Positions 6,308-7,468 of a stretch of 7,468 bases of DNA are shown one piece after another. Source of the DNA: RGIG7213 sp045657205. Its GTDB lineage: Bacteria; Bacillota; Clostridia; Oscillospirales; CAG-272. The stretch is taken from contig JAZOSS010000084.1 of assembly GCA_045657205.1 (NCBI GenBank), positions 1-7,468 on the forward strand, written 5' to 3'. Position numbers and translations under genes: made by a program. How positions within the stretch are numbered: the stretch's first letter is position 1; each line of letters begins with the position of its first letter. Under the pieces are notes generated by a model that saw nothing but the letters and a program-made list of their open reading frames with translations, ran no database searches and was not told the origin of the DNA.

Positions 6308-7158
6308 TATTCAGCCGTTTCTTCGCCGAGGTTGATGCTCAAAAGGAGCAATTCAGAGGGGTATATGATCTTTGCGCCGTAAAGGTGCAAGCCCTTGACG
6401 GCATCTGCAAAACGCTTTTCGGGGCGGTAAGCCTCAACCTCGTTTATCTGCTCTGCAAAGGCGATGGCACGCTTCGTTCTTGCGAAGCACTGGTAATACG
6501 TCGTGCTGTTTTCTGTCGATCTCTGCACGTTTGTTGAAACGTAGATCTTGAAGCCGAGGAAAGAACCGATACAGCCCTTGTCAAGACTCTGTTCGTTTGA
6601 AGTTCCCGTGAGGATCTTCGCCTTGAGTATTCTTGAAGCAACGGCAGGGGATACTTCAAGGATGATCTCCTCGTTTCCGGGCACGTTTCTTTCAAGCATC
6701 TTTTCCTGTGCTGCAAGCAAAAAGTCGAGCATATCGCTTGATTTAAGACCTGCTTCCTGAATGGTGTTGGCGTCTGTTATGCTCGTGTAAAGGGAATAGA
6801 TGTACTTGTCAGCTTCGTTTGAAAGAGCACTTGCGGCAACTCTCATAGCCTCTTTCATAAGATTGGGGGCAGCCTGCGCCAAGGCGATATCGTCAATGAT
6901 GAAGTTGAACGCCTTTGCTCTGTCGATGGTGAGCGTGCGGGAATTGTCGGATACCTCTGTGAGGGTTTCAATATCCGTGTTTTTGGTGTAGTTGAATACG
7001 GAGATGGGGTTCACACCGAGAATTCTTACCGTGTCACCCATATTTTTGATGTCACCTTCAAATTCTCTTGAACAGTTTTTTACGCCTATATATTCTTTTT
7101 CAAGCTCTCTGTAAAGAGTTTCGCTCCACACTGTGGGTATAAAATTTGTAATTGCCAT
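6307..7158 (-). CDS. Major capsid protein (P22 coat-like, HK97 fold)
   Basis: 283 residues. The N-terminus NFIPTVWSETLYRELEKEYI (5-24) and REFEGDIKNMGDTVRI (31-46) are the typical opening of P22 coat-type capsid proteins in Firmicutes phages (F-I-P-x-x-W ... E-x-L-E-K ... NR-x-YEG-x-I-x-x-x-GDTV-x-I). LTIDRAKAFNFIIDDIALAQ (76-95) is the second family signature, in the spine-helix region, followed by MRVAASALSNEADKYI. The C-terminal part (EVEAYRPEKRFADAVKGLHLYGAKII) matches the usual E-x-x-R-x-x-x-x-F-x-x-x-x-x-G-x-x-x-YG-x-K motif. No N-terminal scaffold or prohead protease segment is visible; any separate scaffold would be upstream. AAAGGA (7171-7176) lies 12 nt before the ATG, slightly long. 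It is the first late gene in the window and starts the overlapping series. I see no convincing sigma-A promoter directly upstream. Confidence 0.88.
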   Translation of the reverse strand: MAITNFIPTVWSETLYRELEKEYIGVKNCSREFEGDIKNMGDTVRILGVNPISVFNYTKNTDIETLTEVSDNSRTLTIDRAKAFNFIIDDIALAQAAPNLMKEAMRVAASALSNEADKYIYSLYTSITDANTIQEAGLKSSDMLDFLLAAQEKMLERNVPGNEEIILEVSPAVASRILKAKILTGTSNEQSLDKGCIGSFLGFKIYVSTNVQRSTENSTTYYQCFARTKRAIAFAEQINEVEAYRPEKRFADAVKGLHLYGAKIIYPSELLLLSINLGEETAE

Positions 7159-7260
7159 TTATTATATAATTCCTTTCTTTTTTTTGTTTTGTATCGTAGT
7201 TTTTTGAATGATTTGCGGTTCTGTTTTCTACGCGGAAGAAGGTATATGCAGTTAAAAAAG

Positions 7261-7353
7261 TGAAGTATAGCTTCGCTAAGTGATGTTTACCTGCGGTAAG
7301 TGATGCACGGCTTCGCCGCGTGATGTTCGCCTGCGGCGAGTTGTGCTTCGCAC
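7261..7353. repeat. Array of 20-bp palindromic units, four complete plus one partial
   Basis: Units begin at 7261, 7281, 7301 and 7321, each starting TGAWG (TGAAG once, TGATG three times), followed by a short palindrome and ending in AG or CG; a shortened fifth palindrome lies at 7343-7353. Stems and loops are TAGC-TTC-GCTA (7268-7278), TTACC-TGC-GGTAA (7287-7299), CGGC-TTC-GCCG (7308-7318), TCGCC-TGC-GGCGA (7327-7339) and GTGC-TTC-GCAC (7343-7353). Loops alternate TTC and TGC. Stems differ in sequence but always pair, so palindromy is conserved rather than sequence. The unit length is not a multiple of three, so this is not coding. It resembles REP-like intergenic palindrome arrays of Clostridia in style; I cannot name the family. 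Confidence 0.85.
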
Positions 7354-7397
7354 CTCCCACCTTTTTATCTCCCGCTCATAGGCAGGGGCAATTATCA

Positions 7398-7411
7398 AAA
7401 ACCGCTGTTTT
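7398..7411 (-). terminator. Weak terminator-like dyad
   Basis: On the minus strand AAAAC pairs with GTTTT around AGCG, with one further T after it. It lies 8 nt past the candidate stop codon at 7419-7421. The stem is short and A/T-rich, so as a terminator it would be weak; its place just after a stop codon is the main support. Confidence 0.25.
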
Positions 7412-7418
7412 CTTCGCT

Positions 7419-7468
7419 TTATATCATCAGGAGGAAAACCCCTTCGACTTCATACTTTTGATTATGTT
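7419..7468 (-). CDS. Possible 3' end of an upstream gene (about 15 codons visible)
   Basis: On the minus strand a frame entering from the right edge reads HNQKYEVEGVFLLMI and ends at TAA (7419-7421), with a terminator-like dyad just after it. A second frame is also open for 13 codons to a TGA. Fifteen codons are too few to prove coding, and no family can be assigned. If real, the upstream gene ends about 260 bp before the capsid gene, leaving the array in a true intergenic gap. Confidence 0.25.
   Translation of the reverse strand, partial: HNQKYEVEGVFLLMI

Larger units (their letters stand above)
7159..7468. other. Non-coding region upstream of the capsid gene
   Basis: No credible full gene is present. 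It contains an A/T-rich leader to the capsid gene (7159-7260), with a 10-bp perfect palindrome ATTATATAAT at 7161-7170 between ribosome site and start codon; the 20-bp palindromic array (7261-7353); a G-rich stretch on the minus strand (7354-7390); a weak dyad at 7398-7411; and a possible gene end at 7419-7468. An overlapping minus-strand reading frame through the array (7360-7100) translates repeats and then runs into the capsid gene in another frame, so it is not real. The scaffold or portal gene expected here in a P22-like phage is not visible. Confidence 0.6.

Noticed and set aside
6307..7158. Encapsulin rather than phage capsid
   Set aside because: The motifs are those of P22 coat-type phage capsids, and the neighbours are adaptor, fibre and lysis genes with no cargo enzyme.
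7163..7170. TATAAT-like -10 promoter just before the capsid start
   Set aside because: The match lies between the ribosome site and the start codon, so transcription from it would begin inside the gene; there is also no -35 element.
7261..7353. CRISPR array
   Set aside because: Repeats are only 20 bp, are themselves palindromic with variable stems, and have no separate unique spacers of CRISPR length; no cas gene is in view.
7100..7360. Minus-strand 86-codon frame from a GTG at 7360
   Set aside because: Its first part translates the palindromic array, whose 20-bp unit is out of phase with codons, and its end overlaps the capsid gene in another frame.
1..7468. tRNA, rRNA or known riboswitch
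   Set aside because: No cloverleaf, conserved rRNA segment or recognisable riboswitch core was found on either strand by eye in the non-coding stretches.

Overview
The window looks like the late (virion and lysis) end of a short-tailed, P22-like prophage, or prophage remnant, in a gut-type Clostridia host. Every gene I can support lies on the minus strand, so the operon reads from right to left. The host assignment rests on three things: moderate GC with strong AGGAGG-type ribosome sites, a secreted dockerin-type protein next to the phage genes, and the Firmicutes style of the lysis and fibre proteins. It is an inference; no rRNA or other phylogenetic marker is present.

Layout in transcription order, right to left. 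7468-7159 is non-coding: a possible 3' end of an upstream gene, then an ordered array of four 20-bp palindromic units plus a partial fifth. 7158-6307 is the major capsid protein (P22 coat-like, HK97 fold). 6307-5921 is a small helical protein in the position of a head-tail adaptor. 5907-4186 is a large beta-rich protein in the position of P22 gp10 (head closure or tail hub). 4189-3887 is an XhlA-like coiled-coil membrane protein, 3879-3553 a three-helix holin, and 3572-2553 an amidase endolysin (Amidase_3, LysM, SH3-like tail). 2538-1762 is a glycine-rich fibre or adhesin protein. 1761-835 is a coiled-coil virion protein, possibly an ejection protein. The operon ends at a 15-bp-stem terminator at 727-764. 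Beyond a 290-bp gap lies the 5' part of a secreted host gene with a dockerin repeat (435 to the left edge).

The phage genes are packed tightly, with overlaps of 1, 4 and 20 nt and gaps of 0 to 14 nt, which fits one polycistronic message with translational coupling. The capsid builds the shell, the adaptor and gp10-like proteins close the portal vertex, the fibre binds the host, the coiled-coil protein may be ejected with DNA, and XhlA, holin and endolysin release progeny. There is no tail tube or tape-measure gene between capsid and fibre, which argues for a short tail. Terminase, portal, scaffold and integrase are not in the window, so completeness and the attachment sites cannot be judged. 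Two features are less usual: the lysis genes sit inside the structural block rather than at its end, and three of the eight phage genes appear to start at TTG or GTG.

The strongest unexplained signal is the array at 7261-7353. Its hairpin centres are exactly 20 bp apart for the first four units, loops alternate between two types, and stems differ by compensatory changes. Read on the minus strand, every loop is a C(GNA)G triloop, a class known to form very stable DNA mini-hairpins.
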